NCBI RefSeq assembly: GCF_020034665.1
Contig: NZ_JAIQDI010000001.1
Coordinates: forward strand, 1,426,001-1,490,000
Length of the DNA: 64,000 bases
Source: Niabella beijingensis
Lineage (GTDB): Bacteria; Bacteroidota; Bacteroidia; Chitinophagales; Chitinophagaceae
Reading direction: 5' to 3'
In this document: one piece after another, positions 54,684-63,121 of the stretch
Numbering within the stretch: position 1 is the first letter of the stretch
Layout of the letters: each line of letters starts with the position of its first letter
Program-made: the position numbers and the translations under genes
Notes under the pieces: model-generated
Database searches by the model: none
Told to the model about the DNA's origin: nothing
Seen by the model: only the letters and a program-made list of their open reading frames with translations

Positions 54684-55643
54684 TTACATAATTGACGAAT
54701 AGCCAAGGATCACTTCGCTGTCCTCATCAAAAGACATTTCGCCAGCCTGTTGCGCCACCAGGATCTCCACTTCAATATCGGCCTCCACCGGTGCAAAGTA
54801 ATCATTAAAGGTCTGGATCAGGATGTCCTTTTCCTTATTGTTTATGAAGTCGCTCACTTTGTTGTGCTTCAGGGGTCCGATCCGGTATTGCAGCACCGGG
54901 TAGTCTTCCATGAATTCTGCTCCGCACACCATCGCATCCCCCAGGGCGGCCCCTCCCAGTCCGGCTCCCGCACCCAATCCGTCTGCGGCTTCCACGTGAA
55001 TCAGTTCCGGCTCTTTCCGGATGATCTGTACCGGTTCGTTCAGCAGCGCTTTCAGACAGGATTCCATAACCGGAAGATTGCCGCTGATCTGATGCGCATA
55101 GGGCAACAACAGCAAAAATGAAGCCGCTTCATATATTTTAAAAGAGGGCGGCAATCCCCAGAAGTCCAGGAAATACCGGGTAAGTATCTTACTTTTCAGG
55201 ATGTCCAGCAGGTTGATCTCTTCTTTTTCAAGCATCAGCTGCTGGTAAAAAAATTCATTTTCAAAAGGCTGAAAGAATTTCCGGGTCTCGGTTTCCTTTG
55301 CCTGGTTTTTTTTGTAGCGGTCAATCATCTCCGCCACACCGGAACGTTGCCGGAATTCATTGGTTTCCGGCTGATGAAACAGCGCTTCCGGCAGCATATC
55401 ATAAAATCCGGGACGTGATAATCTTATTTCAAGGAACATCCGGTACCAGTCGTCCTCAATTACACTGGCACCAAAAATGTCTTTTACGAATTCCCGGTAA
55501 AAGTACCCGTTGTTGTGCGTCACATATCCCTGCCCGGGAAATCCGTTCTCTATGGCATGGTTCAGCAGCACCTCGGCTTTTACGTCGGTGTCGCGCTCCT
55601 GTAACAGTTTCCACAGGTATTGTATCTTTTCCTCTTTCTTCAT
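54684..55643 (-). CDS. tssG: T6SS baseplate subunit TssG
   Basis: A 319-residue baseplate wedge protein. It begins MKKEEKIQYLWKLLQERDTDVKAEV and has a central hydrophobic segment with ILKSKILTRYFLDFWGLPPSF. A Gly/Ala-rich loop (GLGAGAGLGGAALGDA) lies near 240-257, and a C-terminal beta-rich end follows. The ATG at 55643 is preferred, two bases after the tssF stop; an in-frame ATG at 55736 would overlap tssF by 91 bases and adds 31 residues without family character. Confidence 0.82.
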   Translation of the reverse strand: MKKEEKIQYLWKLLQERDTDVKAEVLLNHAIENGFPGQGYVTHNNGYFYREFVKDIFGASVIEDDWYRMFLEIRLSRPGFYDMLPEALFHQPETNEFRQRSGVAEMIDRYKKNQAKETETRKFFQPFENEFFYQQLMLEKEEINLLDILKSKILTRYFLDFWGLPPSFKIYEAASFLLLLPYAHQISGNLPVMESCLKALLNEPVQIIRKEPELIHVEAADGLGAGAGLGGAALGDAMVCGAEFMEDYPVLQYRIGPLKHNKVSDFINNKEKDILIQTFNDYFAPVEADIEVEILVAQQAGEMSFDEDSEVILGYSSIM

Positions 55644-55645
55644 AA

Positions 55646-57523
55646 TTAAATCCCCGGGGCTTCTTTTATAAACACCCGGTAGGGTATAAAGGCCATGGAC
55701 CGCTCTGTTAACTGCAGCGCCAGTTCCTTTTCCCATTGCGCCACTTCTCCTTTTTCCTGCGCCTCTATAAATTCTTTCCGCTTTATGGCAACCGTAACAT
55801 CAATGGTCTTCATAAAGCCTTTGGTGGTTTCTGCCGAAACCATAAATCCTTTTTCCACTGTTACCTCCTGTACCATGTCGCCCAGGAAGAGCCGGCAATA
55901 CAAGGCAATATCATTACGGCTCATCACCCGGTCCTTCGACAGCAGGGCATATTTATAGGCCACCACGCTGTCCGACTGGCTGAGCCGGTTCTTGCCGCTT
56001 TGCGTATTGGTGAGCAGGAAAACGGAAGAATGATTGACCGATCCGGTCTTATAAGGCTGCAGGCGCGTACCGGGTCTTAACCCGTTGGCCGCATATCCGT
56101 TGGTACTCCAGTATTGTATATACAGGAATTTGGCATTGCTTTGCCGGGCACTGCGCACCATGAGATAGGGCGTGTATGCCGACTGGTTGGAGGTATGTGC
56201 CCCCACCAGCTGTTCGATTTTTGTAATGGATTGCTGCAGGCTTTTGATCTCCTGCGAAATCAGGTCCTTTCCCAGCTTTGAAAATGCGGCACTCTCATCC
56301 CGCAATAACTGAACAAGATTCTCCACCACAACGGTTGCATCACGTTCATCAAAACGGCCCGCACCACCATTGCGTAAAAGAATATTGATCTTATCCTGTT
56401 CTTCTTCGGTATTCTGACGGGTGTGTAAAAAACGGCCGGTTTCATCCGTGATCTCTGCCAGGTCATAGAACTGTTCGTCGTCCGTAAGCAGCGGGATCAC
56501 GTTGATCATTTCCTGAATGCGGTAAGTGATCTCATGCAACCTCCGGTTCACTACAGGAAAACAGTTTGCAAATACACTCACATCTTCCAGCATGGTACTG
56601 GTGATATTCTCCGGAAACGCGATCCGGATCCAGCACAGCGGTTCATTGATCCCCTGCAGCGTCTTGCTTCCGAACACCGCCTTCACCGCTTCGGGGATCC
56701 CGTCTGCTGCTGCGGTGTAACGCTGGGTAGCAGGATCCTTAATGCTTATGAACGATTCTTCATACAGCTCGTTCACCATTTTTATGTAGCGCGATGTAGC
56801 GCTGGCCTCCTGCTGGATGAGCTGTGCAGCATACCAGTCGGGACTCGTATTTGATGTTACATTATATCCCTTGCGGGTATAAAGCGGATGGCCGTTCACC
56901 TCCCATGCCGCATGCTTCAACTGGTTGTAAAATACGGCGCGGTTCACTTCGCTCCGGTATTGAAAATAAAACTGGGTATTGTTCAGGTTCAGCTCCCTGT
57001 GGTCCATGGCGATCCAGAGTGTGGATGCCGGTAACCACTGCTGCTCTTCCGCCAGTCCGATCAGTTCTTTGGTAACGCCCCCGGGGTACCGGTAAATTTT
57101 ATTTCCGGTAGCGGCATACCGCACGCGTGATTTGTTAATGGTGAACTGATCTGTGGGTGTAAAAAAGATATCGGTGCTTTTGGGGGTTTCCGCATTGGTA
57201 TCCCGCACCGTTTGTGTAATAAAGAATTGTTCTTTTACAGATAACGTAGCGGTCTCTTCCAGGCTGTTGGCATTTAAAATGGCCGAAGCCAGCCGCGGAC
57301 CGGTTAATACATCGGGGGCCAGCAGCTGAACGATCCGGTCCATTACCCGGTTGCGCGAGTGATAGATCTCATTGGAAAGCCGCTCCAGCTCTGCCGCATT
57401 TACAGACAATAGTAAACTTACCAGCGGATCAAAGCTCGATGCCTCTTCTGTTTCGGGGTATCCCCAGATCCTTGCCGCATTCTGCAGCATCCTGTTTCTG
57501 ATATGTTCCCTGCTTTCATTCAT
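55646..57523 (-). CDS. tssF: T6SS baseplate subunit TssF
   Basis: A 625-residue baseplate wedge protein. It begins MNESREHIRNRMLQNAARIWGYPETEEASSFDPLV, the TssF start, with LERLSNEIYHSRNRVMDRIVQLLAPDVL following. The C-terminal part includes EVTVEKGFMVSAETTKGFMKTIDVTVAIKRKEF. TssF pairs with TssG to form the wedge. It lies 9 bases after tssE. Confidence 0.92.
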   Translation of the reverse strand: MNESREHIRNRMLQNAARIWGYPETEEASSFDPLVSLLLSVNAAELERLSNEIYHSRNRVMDRIVQLLAPDVLTGPRLASAILNANSLEETATLSVKEQFFITQTVRDTNAETPKSTDIFFTPTDQFTINKSRVRYAATGNKIYRYPGGVTKELIGLAEEQQWLPASTLWIAMDHRELNLNNTQFYFQYRSEVNRAVFYNQLKHAAWEVNGHPLYTRKGYNVTSNTSPDWYAAQLIQQEASATSRYIKMVNELYEESFISIKDPATQRYTAAADGIPEAVKAVFGSKTLQGINEPLCWIRIAFPENITSTMLEDVSVFANCFPVVNRRLHEITYRIQEMINVIPLLTDDEQFYDLAEITDETGRFLHTRQNTEEEQDKINILLRNGGAGRFDERDATVVVENLVQLLRDESAAFSKLGKDLISQEIKSLQQSITKIEQLVGAHTSNQSAYTPYLMVRSARQSNAKFLYIQYWSTNGYAANGLRPGTRLQPYKTGSVNHSSVFLLTNTQSGKNRLSQSDSVVAYKYALLSKDRVMSRNDIALYCRLFLGDMVQEVTVEKGFMVSAETTKGFMKTIDVTVAIKRKEFIEAQEKGEVAQWEKELALQLTERSMAFIPYRVFIKEAPGI

Positions 57524-57532
57524 GGTGGTCCT

Positions 57533-57964
57533 TTAATTATATGCCAGCGGGCTGATGAAAAAACCATCCCGATACGTGATCGGCTCATTGGTAGCGGCAA
57601 TTACCGCTGTAATGGCAAATTCGAGTCTCCGCTTCATCCGGGGATCGCCACCGGAGGGGTTTTCCTCCTGGTGCACATTCATTTCAATCTTTACTTTTTC
57701 AATCCTTCTCTCAAAACGGCTGATGGTTTTGCCCAGGGAAAGCAATATCTTTTCTTTCTGCCTGTTCCGGTAAGAAACATTATCAAAATCTTCTTCCCAG
57801 AGCTTATTCCCGAATTGTTCGTCGCTCAGCAGCTCTCCGAATGCCGTGGTCAGCATCAGGTGCAGGTGATGGGCAATGGATTCCTTCAATGAGCATTTCT
57901 TCAACTCCTTCTTGCTCACGATCTTCTCCAGTTCCAGTGGTAACTTATAATATTGATGTAACAT
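57533..57964 (-). CDS. tssE: T6SS baseplate subunit TssE (gp25-like)
   Basis: A 143-residue protein of the GPW/gp25 family that initiates sheath assembly on the baseplate. The N-terminal half has LKESIAHHLHLMLTTAFGELLSDEQFGNKLWEEDFD and the EXR-like LGKTISRFERRIEKVKIEM, and the C-terminal strand ITAVIAATNEP. It is the first gene of the tssE-F-G-N-K-O run. The 217-base gap upstream has no gene and is AT-rich. Confidence 0.85.
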   Translation of the reverse strand: MLHQYYKLPLELEKIVSKKELKKCSLKESIAHHLHLMLTTAFGELLSDEQFGNKLWEEDFDNVSYRNRQKEKILLSLGKTISRFERRIEKVKIEMNVHQEENPSGGDPRMKRRLEFAITAVIAATNEPITYRDGFFISPLAYN

Positions 57965-58181
57965 GCCTGACGTTCAAAAGGATCGTTGTATAGTTGTGAT
58001 CTAGATATTGCGATTTGCCAGGCTCAAAAGATATTTTCTTGATAGGTAAACACGCGGAATAGCTGTCCTCTTCCAAAGCAAATATGATTTTTTTTTCCAG
58101 ATTTTCCCAGTTTTGCCAAAGGTTTTTGAAAAATTACCTGTTTCTAAGTACCTCTTTCCTCCCTTATCTGCCGGCCTGCAG

Positions 58182-59033
58182 CTATTCTTCCAGCGGCTGC
58201 AGGTCCTCCTCCTTCACCCAGCCGGTGAGCTTGTAGTCCGGGTTTGCAATACTTTGAAAAACAGCATAATAGAAATTTCTGTATTTTTTTGAAACGGTTA
58301 TTTTATTCCCTTTTGTCAGGTATTCATTCGTGCGCACCTGGTTTTGGGGATCTTTAAAAAAATAGGCTTTATCTGCCGCCACGATAAACCTGCCGCTGAT
58401 ATCGCTTACCGTTCCTTCCGGGGCCACCGCAACCTTCTCCGTTGCCGGCGGCATATTAATGAGCCATACAACTGATGCGGCGATCACCAGCAGGCAAAGG
58501 ATCATCAGCGGCAGGCGGTAACTGTTTTTGGGAGCCGGAACCTGCTGCCGGGCCTTTTTCAGGTCCCGCTCTGCCTTCAGGTACTCCTGCTTGGCGTTCA
58601 GGTAAGCAGGCAACTGCTCATTGATTGCCGCCAGTGCGGCTGTTTCGGCATCTGCCTCTTCTGTTTCCTCAGCAACCGGTTCGGGCGCTGCATCGGCTTC
58701 AGCGCCGGGTGTTTCACCAGGTCCGGATGCCGTTTCCCCAGGCTCCGGTGCCGGCTGCTGTTCGGGCCGCGATGCGGATTCCCTGAAATTTCTTCCGGCA
58801 GCCCGCCGGTGTTCATCATACACCTGGTCGTATTCGGCCCGTAATTGCGGGTCGCTCAGCACCTCAAATGCTTCGATGATCTTTTTTGACCAGTCTTCGA
58901 AATATACATCTCCTACATTCTTATCGGGATGAAATTTCAAGATCAGTTTCCGGTAGGCCGTTTTTATCTGCTCGTCCGTTGCGGAGCGCGGCACACCCAG
59001 TGTTTCGTAAAAATTCTTTAATGTCCCTGCCAT
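58182..59033 (-). CDS. J-domain membrane protein with SH3-like C terminus
   Basis: A 283-residue protein. The N-terminal J domain (about 8-70) has the intact HPD motif in KFHPDKN, needed to stimulate Hsp70. A Pro/Glu/Ala-rich spacer (about 85-130) and a coiled coil (about 133-165) follow, then a transmembrane helix near 173-193. A C-terminal bacterial SH3-like domain contains AYFFKDPQNQ, YLTKGNKI and GWVKEEDL. The topology suggests a cytosolic J domain and an outward-facing SH3 domain. It begins two bases after the BamE-like gene and precedes the T6SS genes. Confidence 0.8.
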   Translation of the reverse strand: MAGTLKNFYETLGVPRSATDEQIKTAYRKLILKFHPDKNVGDVYFEDWSKKIIEAFEVLSDPQLRAEYDQVYDEHRRAAGRNFRESASRPEQQPAPEPGETASGPGETPGAEADAAPEPVAEETEEADAETAALAAINEQLPAYLNAKQEYLKAERDLKKARQQVPAPKNSYRLPLMILCLLVIAASVVWLINMPPATEKVAVAPEGTVSDISGRFIVAADKAYFFKDPQNQVRTNEYLTKGNKITVSKKYRNFYYAVFQSIANPDYKLTGWVKEEDLQPLEE

Positions 59034-59035
59034 TT

Positions 59036-59440
59036 TTAGATGTCTTTCCAGCTCTGAACCTTTTTTTGAAAAATCCGGACCTCCGTTTCTTTATCCTGTT
59101 CCCCGTTTTCCGGCTGCGTGTACACCCAGGTAGCAGCTTCTCCATTACCATCCCCGGTACGGGCAGGGTTGCCCCAGGCCATCAGCAGGAATTCCGCAGG
59201 CATGCCAACGGAAACCTCACCCTCGCGGATCTCCCGGGTATATTTTTTATCAAACGATTGCTCAATGATTTCAAACAGTTGTGTTTCCAGCTTTTCATAG
59301 ACCGCTTGTTTTTCCTGCACACCTGCAGCAAGACTTTCAGTAGCGGCTGCCGGCGGTTCCGTCGGTGACGGCTTATTCAGAAACAGGAAAACGAGAAATC
59401 CGGCGGTTATGGCGATAATTATTATTGGTATAAGGACCAT
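59036..59440 (-). CDS. Single-span membrane protein with BamE/SmpA-like domain
   Basis: A 134-residue protein with an N-terminal transmembrane helix (about 3-21) and a Pro-rich linker. A small domain follows in which VSVGMPAEFLLMAWGNPARTG and ATWVYTQPENG resemble the SmpA/OmlA (BamE) fold. It is directly upstream of the J-domain gene. The function is unknown. Confidence 0.6.
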   Translation of the reverse strand: MVLIPIIIIAITAGFLVFLFLNKPSPTEPPAAATESLAAGVQEKQAVYEKLETQLFEIIEQSFDKKYTREIREGEVSVGMPAEFLLMAWGNPARTGDGNGEAATWVYTQPENGEQDKETEVRIFQKKVQSWKDI

Positions 59441-59487
59441 AGGATCTTTCGGATGATTATGACAGATTAATTACCCTTGCAGGCATC

Positions 59488-59495
59488 CAAAGATA
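59488..59495 (-). promoter_or_regulatory. Candidate -7 element of the J-domain operon
   Basis: TATCTTTG read on the minus strand matches TAnnTTTG exactly, 47 bases before the BamE-like ATG. No convincing TTTG lies at the usual upstream distance. Confidence 0.35.
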
Positions 59496-59568
59496 ATAGC
59501 AATGCTGCAAAAAAAAAATAGTTTGGCCAGCGATAAAAATCGAAAAAAAATTTTTATTTGTTAAAATA

Positions 59569-59587
59569 TTTAGTAATTTGCACTAAA
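59569..59587. promoter_or_regulatory. Candidate operator dyad of the S24 regulator
   Basis: TTTAGT and ACTAAA form a perfect 6-bp inverted repeat separated by seven bases, ending 10 bases before the regulator ATG. It lies in the 157-base divergent gap, so binding there could repress its own gene and possibly the J-domain operon. Confidence 0.45.
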
Positions 59588-59597
59588 ATTATTAGCC

Positions 59598-60347
59598 ATG
59601 TCAGTTGCCAATAAAAATCTGAAGTACCTGAGAAAGCTCAGAGGATTGACACAGGATGAGTTTGCGAACAAACTGCATATTAAGCGTTCGCTTCTCGGTG
59701 CTTACGAAGAAGGCCGTGCTGAACCCCGCCTTGAAGTACTGGAGACCGTTTCCGATCTTTTCAAACTTACACTTGATGAACTGCTGAGAAAAGATCTGAG
59801 CGAAACCACCGAAAATTACCTGGCCAAACGGCGTGCGATCAAGCTCTCAGACACAGCAGCCAAAATACCGTTTGTTCCCGTAAAAGCAGCAGCCGGTTAT
59901 CTGAATGGCTATGCTGACCATGAATTTATTGATGAGCTGAATACATTTACCCTTCCCATGGTATCCGGTGGTAATTACCGGGCCTTTGAAATTTCGGGGG
60001 ATTCCATGCTGCCCACACCCAGCGGCTCCATTATTGTAGGCGAAAAAGTGGAGGCGATGGATCATGTAAAAAACAACACCGCCTGCATTGTGGTATCGAA
60101 AAATGACGGCATCGTATACAAACGGGTACAAAAGAACGGAAAGACAAAAAACAAGCTCATGCTGATGAGCGATAATCCTACTTTTCAACCTTATTCGATC
60201 AGTTCTGAAGATGTATTGGAAATGTGGGAGGCTCAGTTTATCATTTCCAAGACCAATACCCTTCAAAGCTGGAATGTAGGCCAGCTGGTAAATATTGTAG
60301 CCGATCTTCAGCAGGAAGTTGCAGGCATGAAGAAGAAAATTAACTGA
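59598..60347 (+). CDS. XRE-S24 (LexA/CI-like) transcriptional regulator
   Basis: A 249-residue repressor. The N-terminal helix-turn-helix (about 5-60) has LRGLTQDEFANKLHIKRSLLGAYEEGRAEPR. The C-terminal S24 peptidase domain has an Ala99-Gly100 cleavage-like site, nucleophile Ser136 in GDSML, and Lys175 in VYKRV. All three features needed for RecA-induced self-cleavage are visible. A coiled-coil tail ends the protein. It is divergent from the J-domain/T6SS genes and followed by a terminator. Confidence 0.88.
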   Translation: MSVANKNLKYLRKLRGLTQDEFANKLHIKRSLLGAYEEGRAEPRLEVLETVSDLFKLTLDELLRKDLSETTENYLAKRRAIKLSDTAAKIPFVPVKAAAGYLNGYADHEFIDELNTFTLPMVSGGNYRAFEISGDSMLPTPSGSIIVGEKVEAMDHVKNNTACIVVSKNDGIVYKRVQKNGKTKNKLMLMSDNPTFQPYSISSEDVLEMWEAQFIISKTNTLQSWNVGQLVNIVADLQQEVAGMKKKIN

Positions 60348-60378
60348 ACCGATTTAGAAAAACACCCCCATTTCCCAC

Positions 60379-60408
60379 GGGCCTGCTGTTTCCCGGCGGG
60401 CCCTTTTT
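60379..60408 (+). terminator. Terminator after the XRE-S24 gene
   Basis: GGGCCTGC and GCGGGCCC pair as an 8-bp stem with one wobble pair, loop of nine bases, then five T. Confidence 0.8.
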
Positions 60409-60522
60409 AAAACGGATCCCGGACCGGAGTACCAGGGATCAATGGGAAACAGGAAACAGACGGACCAGCAACCCACTCTTACAGCCTTCTTTATCCCACA
60501 GGGTTCAATCACCTGATCGCCC

Positions 60523-60921
60523 TTAGTCGCCCCTCCGTACTTTCTTCCGGCCGGACTTTAACTCGCTTTTGCGCTTTTTATTATTTATGCGTTGTTCTAC
60601 AACCGCCCGGGGGATCCTCGTAGCAATACGGGCCTTCTTTTTCTGCAGTGCGCCGCTGATCAGTGTATTGATCTTTTCTATCGCCGCGGCCTTGTTCTCC
60701 AGCTGTGTCCGGTACTCCTGTGATCGTACCTGCAGGCAGCCACCGGACTGTATGCGGTTATGTAATTTTGCTGTGATGAGGTCCTTTTGCGCCGGAGTAA
60801 GAAGGGCTGATTGCCGTACATGAAAAAGGGCTATTACTGCGGTTTCTACCTTATTCACATTTTGTCCGCCCTTTCCGCCACTCCGCGTTGTCTGGAACAA
60901 CAGCTCTTTTGAAACATCCAT
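60523..60921 (-). CDS. arfB: Peptidyl-tRNA hydrolase ArfB-like (GGQ domain)
   Basis: A 132-residue ribosome rescue factor. The catalytic GGQ is at 18-20 within RSGGKGGQNVNKVETAV, and the C-terminal basic tail (RINNKKRKSELKSGRKKVRRGD) resembles the ArfB/YaeJ tail that enters the empty mRNA channel. No stop-codon recognition domain is present, as expected for a codon-independent hydrolase. It is divergent from dtd. Confidence 0.9.
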   Translation of the reverse strand: MDVSKELLFQTTRSGGKGGQNVNKVETAVIALFHVRQSALLTPAQKDLITAKLHNRIQSGGCLQVRSQEYRTQLENKAAAIEKINTLISGALQKKKARIATRIPRAVVEQRINNKKRKSELKSGRKKVRRGD

Positions 60922-60966
60922 GCTCTTTTTCTTTATGAATCTATAAAACTACTTCATTCTTACACA

Positions 60967-61001
60967 TTTGCCCAAACTAATCTTTTGTATCGCTATTTTT
61001 G
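60967..61001 (+). promoter_or_regulatory. Candidate dtd promoter
   Basis: TATTTTTG at 60994-61001 matches TAnnTTTG exactly; TTTG lies at 60967-60970, 23 bases upstream, slightly long. The start codon follows 16 bases later. Confidence 0.45.
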
Positions 61002-61017
61002 AAGGAAGAACAACAGT

Positions 61018-61470
61018 ATGAAAGTGGTTATTCAAAGAGTGTCGGAAGCGTCCATCTCCATTGATGGCACTATTTTTTCATCCATCGGAAGAGGACTGCT
61101 GGTTTTAGCAGGCATTGAGGATGCCGATACTGAGGAAGATATCAGCTGGCTGAGCCAGAAGATTACCCAGCTGCGGATCTTTGATGATACCGACGGTGTT
61201 ATGAACCGGTCTGTAAAAGACATCAACGGCGCCGTGCTGCTGGTGAGCCAGTTTACCCTGCAGGCTTCCACCAAAAAAGGGAACAGACCTTCTTATATAA
61301 AGGCCAGTAAACCGGATATTGCCCTGCCGGTCTATGAAAAAATGATCTGCCGGCTGGAAGAGGACCTGGGTAAAAAAATAAGCACCGGAATGTTCGGGGC
61401 GGATATGAAGGTGCAGCTCATCAATGATGGCCCTGTTACTATTATTATTGATTCAAAAAACAAAGAATAA
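61018..61470 (+). CDS. dtd: D-aminoacyl-tRNA deacylase
   Basis: A 150-residue editing enzyme that removes D-amino acids from tRNA. Both active-site motifs are present: SQFTL at 77-81 and NDGPVT at 136-141. Its length is standard. The MazG-like gene follows within eight bases. Confidence 0.95.
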   Translation: MKVVIQRVSEASISIDGTIFSSIGRGLLVLAGIEDADTEEDISWLSQKITQLRIFDDTDGVMNRSVKDINGAVLLVSQFTLQASTKKGNRPSYIKASKPDIALPVYEKMICRLEEDLGKKISTGMFGADMKVQLINDGPVTIIIDSKNKE

Positions 61471-61477
61471 AAAACAT

Positions 61478-61813
61478 ATGACCATTCAGGAAGCACAGAC
61501 AACCGTGGACCACTGGATCAAAACAGTTGGGGTCCGTTATTTCAGCGAATTAACGAATATGGCGATCCTGACCGAGGAAGTGGGTGAACTGGCCCGGCAC
61601 CTTTCACGTATTTACGGCGATCAGTCTTACCGCAGGGAGGAAGACCGTGAAAAAGCACCGCAGCTGATGGCAGATGAAATGGCGGATGTATTGTGGGTAC
61701 TCATCTGCCTGGCCAACCAGACGGGCGTGGACCTGACAGCCGCACTGGAAAAGAATTTTGAAAAAAAGAATATCCGGGATGCATCCAGACATTTGAACAA
61801 TAAAAAATTGTAG
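61478..61813 (+). CDS. MazG-like nucleotide pyrophosphohydrolase
   Basis: A 111-residue all-alpha NTP pyrophosphohydrolase. Metal-binding acidic residues fall in ILTEEVGELARHLSRIYGD and MADEMADVLWVLICLANQ, the E-x-x-E and E-x-x-D pattern. It probably hydrolyses nucleoside triphosphates to monophosphates in pool cleaning. The ATG at 61478 is chosen; an in-frame ATG at 61424 would overlap dtd by 47 bases. Confidence 0.88.
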   Translation: MTIQEAQTTVDHWIKTVGVRYFSELTNMAILTEEVGELARHLSRIYGDQSYRREEDREKAPQLMADEMADVLWVLICLANQTGVDLTAALEKNFEKKNIRDASRHLNNKKL

Positions 61814-61816
61814 CGG

Positions 61817-62854
61817 ATGGCTTTTAAACATGCATGGAATATCACAAAGCAAACCGTTGAAGAGATCTTTACCAACCGTGTTTTTAAGCTAAGCGCAGCC
61901 CTGGCCTATTACACCATCTTTTCGCTGCCCGGCCTGCTGATCGTGATCATCTGGATCGGCGACAGCTTTTTTGCAGATGCACTTTTGAGTCATAGCTCAC
62001 ACGCGGATGTACAAAACAGTTTGTACAAACAGATAGAGGGATTTATCGGCACCACCTATGCCAGCCAGATCTGGCAAACCATTAATAATGCCGCCCATTT
62101 CCCCAATAAAGCGCTTGCAAAAATAATCGGGGTGCTCACGCTTATTTTTGGTGCCACAGGAGTCTTTGCAGAGATTCAGGATTCGATCAACATGATCTGG
62201 CGGCTGAAAGCACGGCCCAAAAAGGGAAAGGGATGGCTGAAGCTGTTGCTGGACCGGTTGATGTCCTTCTCTGTAGTGGTCAGTCTGGGCTTTTTACTGC
62301 TGGTTTCCCTGCTGGTCAATGGTCTGATGGAACTACTTACAAGCCAGCTTACGCGTATCATTCCTGAATCGCAACGGGTGCTGGCCTATGTTTCCAATCT
62401 GGCTATTACCTTTTTGATCACTTCCATTCTGTTTGGAATGATCTTTAAAGTACTGCCGGATGCTAAGATAAAATGGCGTGCGGTACGGGCCGGCGCTATT
62501 GTTACAGCACTGCTTTTTATGGGCGGAAAATTTCTGATCAGTTATTACCTGGGCCACAATAAAATGTCGTCTGCCTACGGCGCTGCCGGCTCTGTTATCG
62601 TCATTCTTTTATGGGTTTATTACTCAGCGATCATCCTTTATATAGGGGCCGTCTTTACCCGTGTTTACGCTATTCATCACAATATGCACATCTACCCCAG
62701 CCAGTATGCCGTTTGGGTAGAACATGTGGAAGTGGAGAATAAGGATTCCATACAAAACCTGCATAATGATCCGGTAGTGGCAAAAACCGCTGAGGAACAC
62801 CGCCTGGAGAATATCTACATAGACACACCCGGGGATAAGGAGGAAGACCGTTAA
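61817..62854 (+). CDS. YihY/BrkB-family membrane protein
   Basis: A 345-residue inner-membrane protein with six predicted helices across about 25-275, starting with the family motif FKLSAALAYYTIFSLPGLLIV. GAAGSVIVILLWVYYSAIILYIGAVFTRVYA lies near 250-280, and a charged cytoplasmic tail ends it. The family (formerly called RNase BN in error) has no firm function. It starts three bases after the MazG-like gene. Confidence 0.88.
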   Translation: MAFKHAWNITKQTVEEIFTNRVFKLSAALAYYTIFSLPGLLIVIIWIGDSFFADALLSHSSHADVQNSLYKQIEGFIGTTYASQIWQTINNAAHFPNKALAKIIGVLTLIFGATGVFAEIQDSINMIWRLKARPKKGKGWLKLLLDRLMSFSVVVSLGFLLLVSLLVNGLMELLTSQLTRIIPESQRVLAYVSNLAITFLITSILFGMIFKVLPDAKIKWRAVRAGAIVTALLFMGGKFLISYYLGHNKMSSAYGAAGSVIVILLWVYYSAIILYIGAVFTRVYAIHHNMHIYPSQYAVWVEHVEVENKDSIQNLHNDPVVAKTAEEHRLENIYIDTPGDKEEDR

Positions 62855-62857
62855 ACG

Positions 62858-62961
62858 GCCGGGAATAAGCCGGATGTAAGGTTGTTTTTAACTGAAGTGG
62901 GGGCGCCCTGCCCCAAATAGCAGGTACTTCACCCGAAGCAAAATTGTTCTTATTCCCCGGC
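62858..62961. repeat. Long-range inverted repeat downstream of the YihY gene
   Basis: GCCGGGAATAAG at 62858-62869 pairs with CTTATTCCCCGGC at 62949-62961 except for one bulged base. Inside are TGAAGT/ACTTCA and GGGGC/GCCCC pairings. It may be a structured 3' end. No gene is seen in 62855-63121. Confidence 0.4.
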
Positions 62962-63121
62962 AACCCGGGGCTTTCAGGCGAAAAATACCGGAAAACCGTT
63001 ATTTTTTAAAGCTGCTGTCCGTATTAATTTTGTTCTACGAGGGATCAAGGTTTTTAATTCAAGTAAGAGACTGGGCTAACCTGTGATTACACCTTTTATA
63101 ACCGCCCCCTGCCGGCCTCCT

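Noticed and set aside
54684..55736. Longer TssG start at 55736
   Set aside because: It would overlap tssF by about 90 bases and adds 31 residues unlike the rest; the ATG at 55643 sits two bases after the tssF stop.
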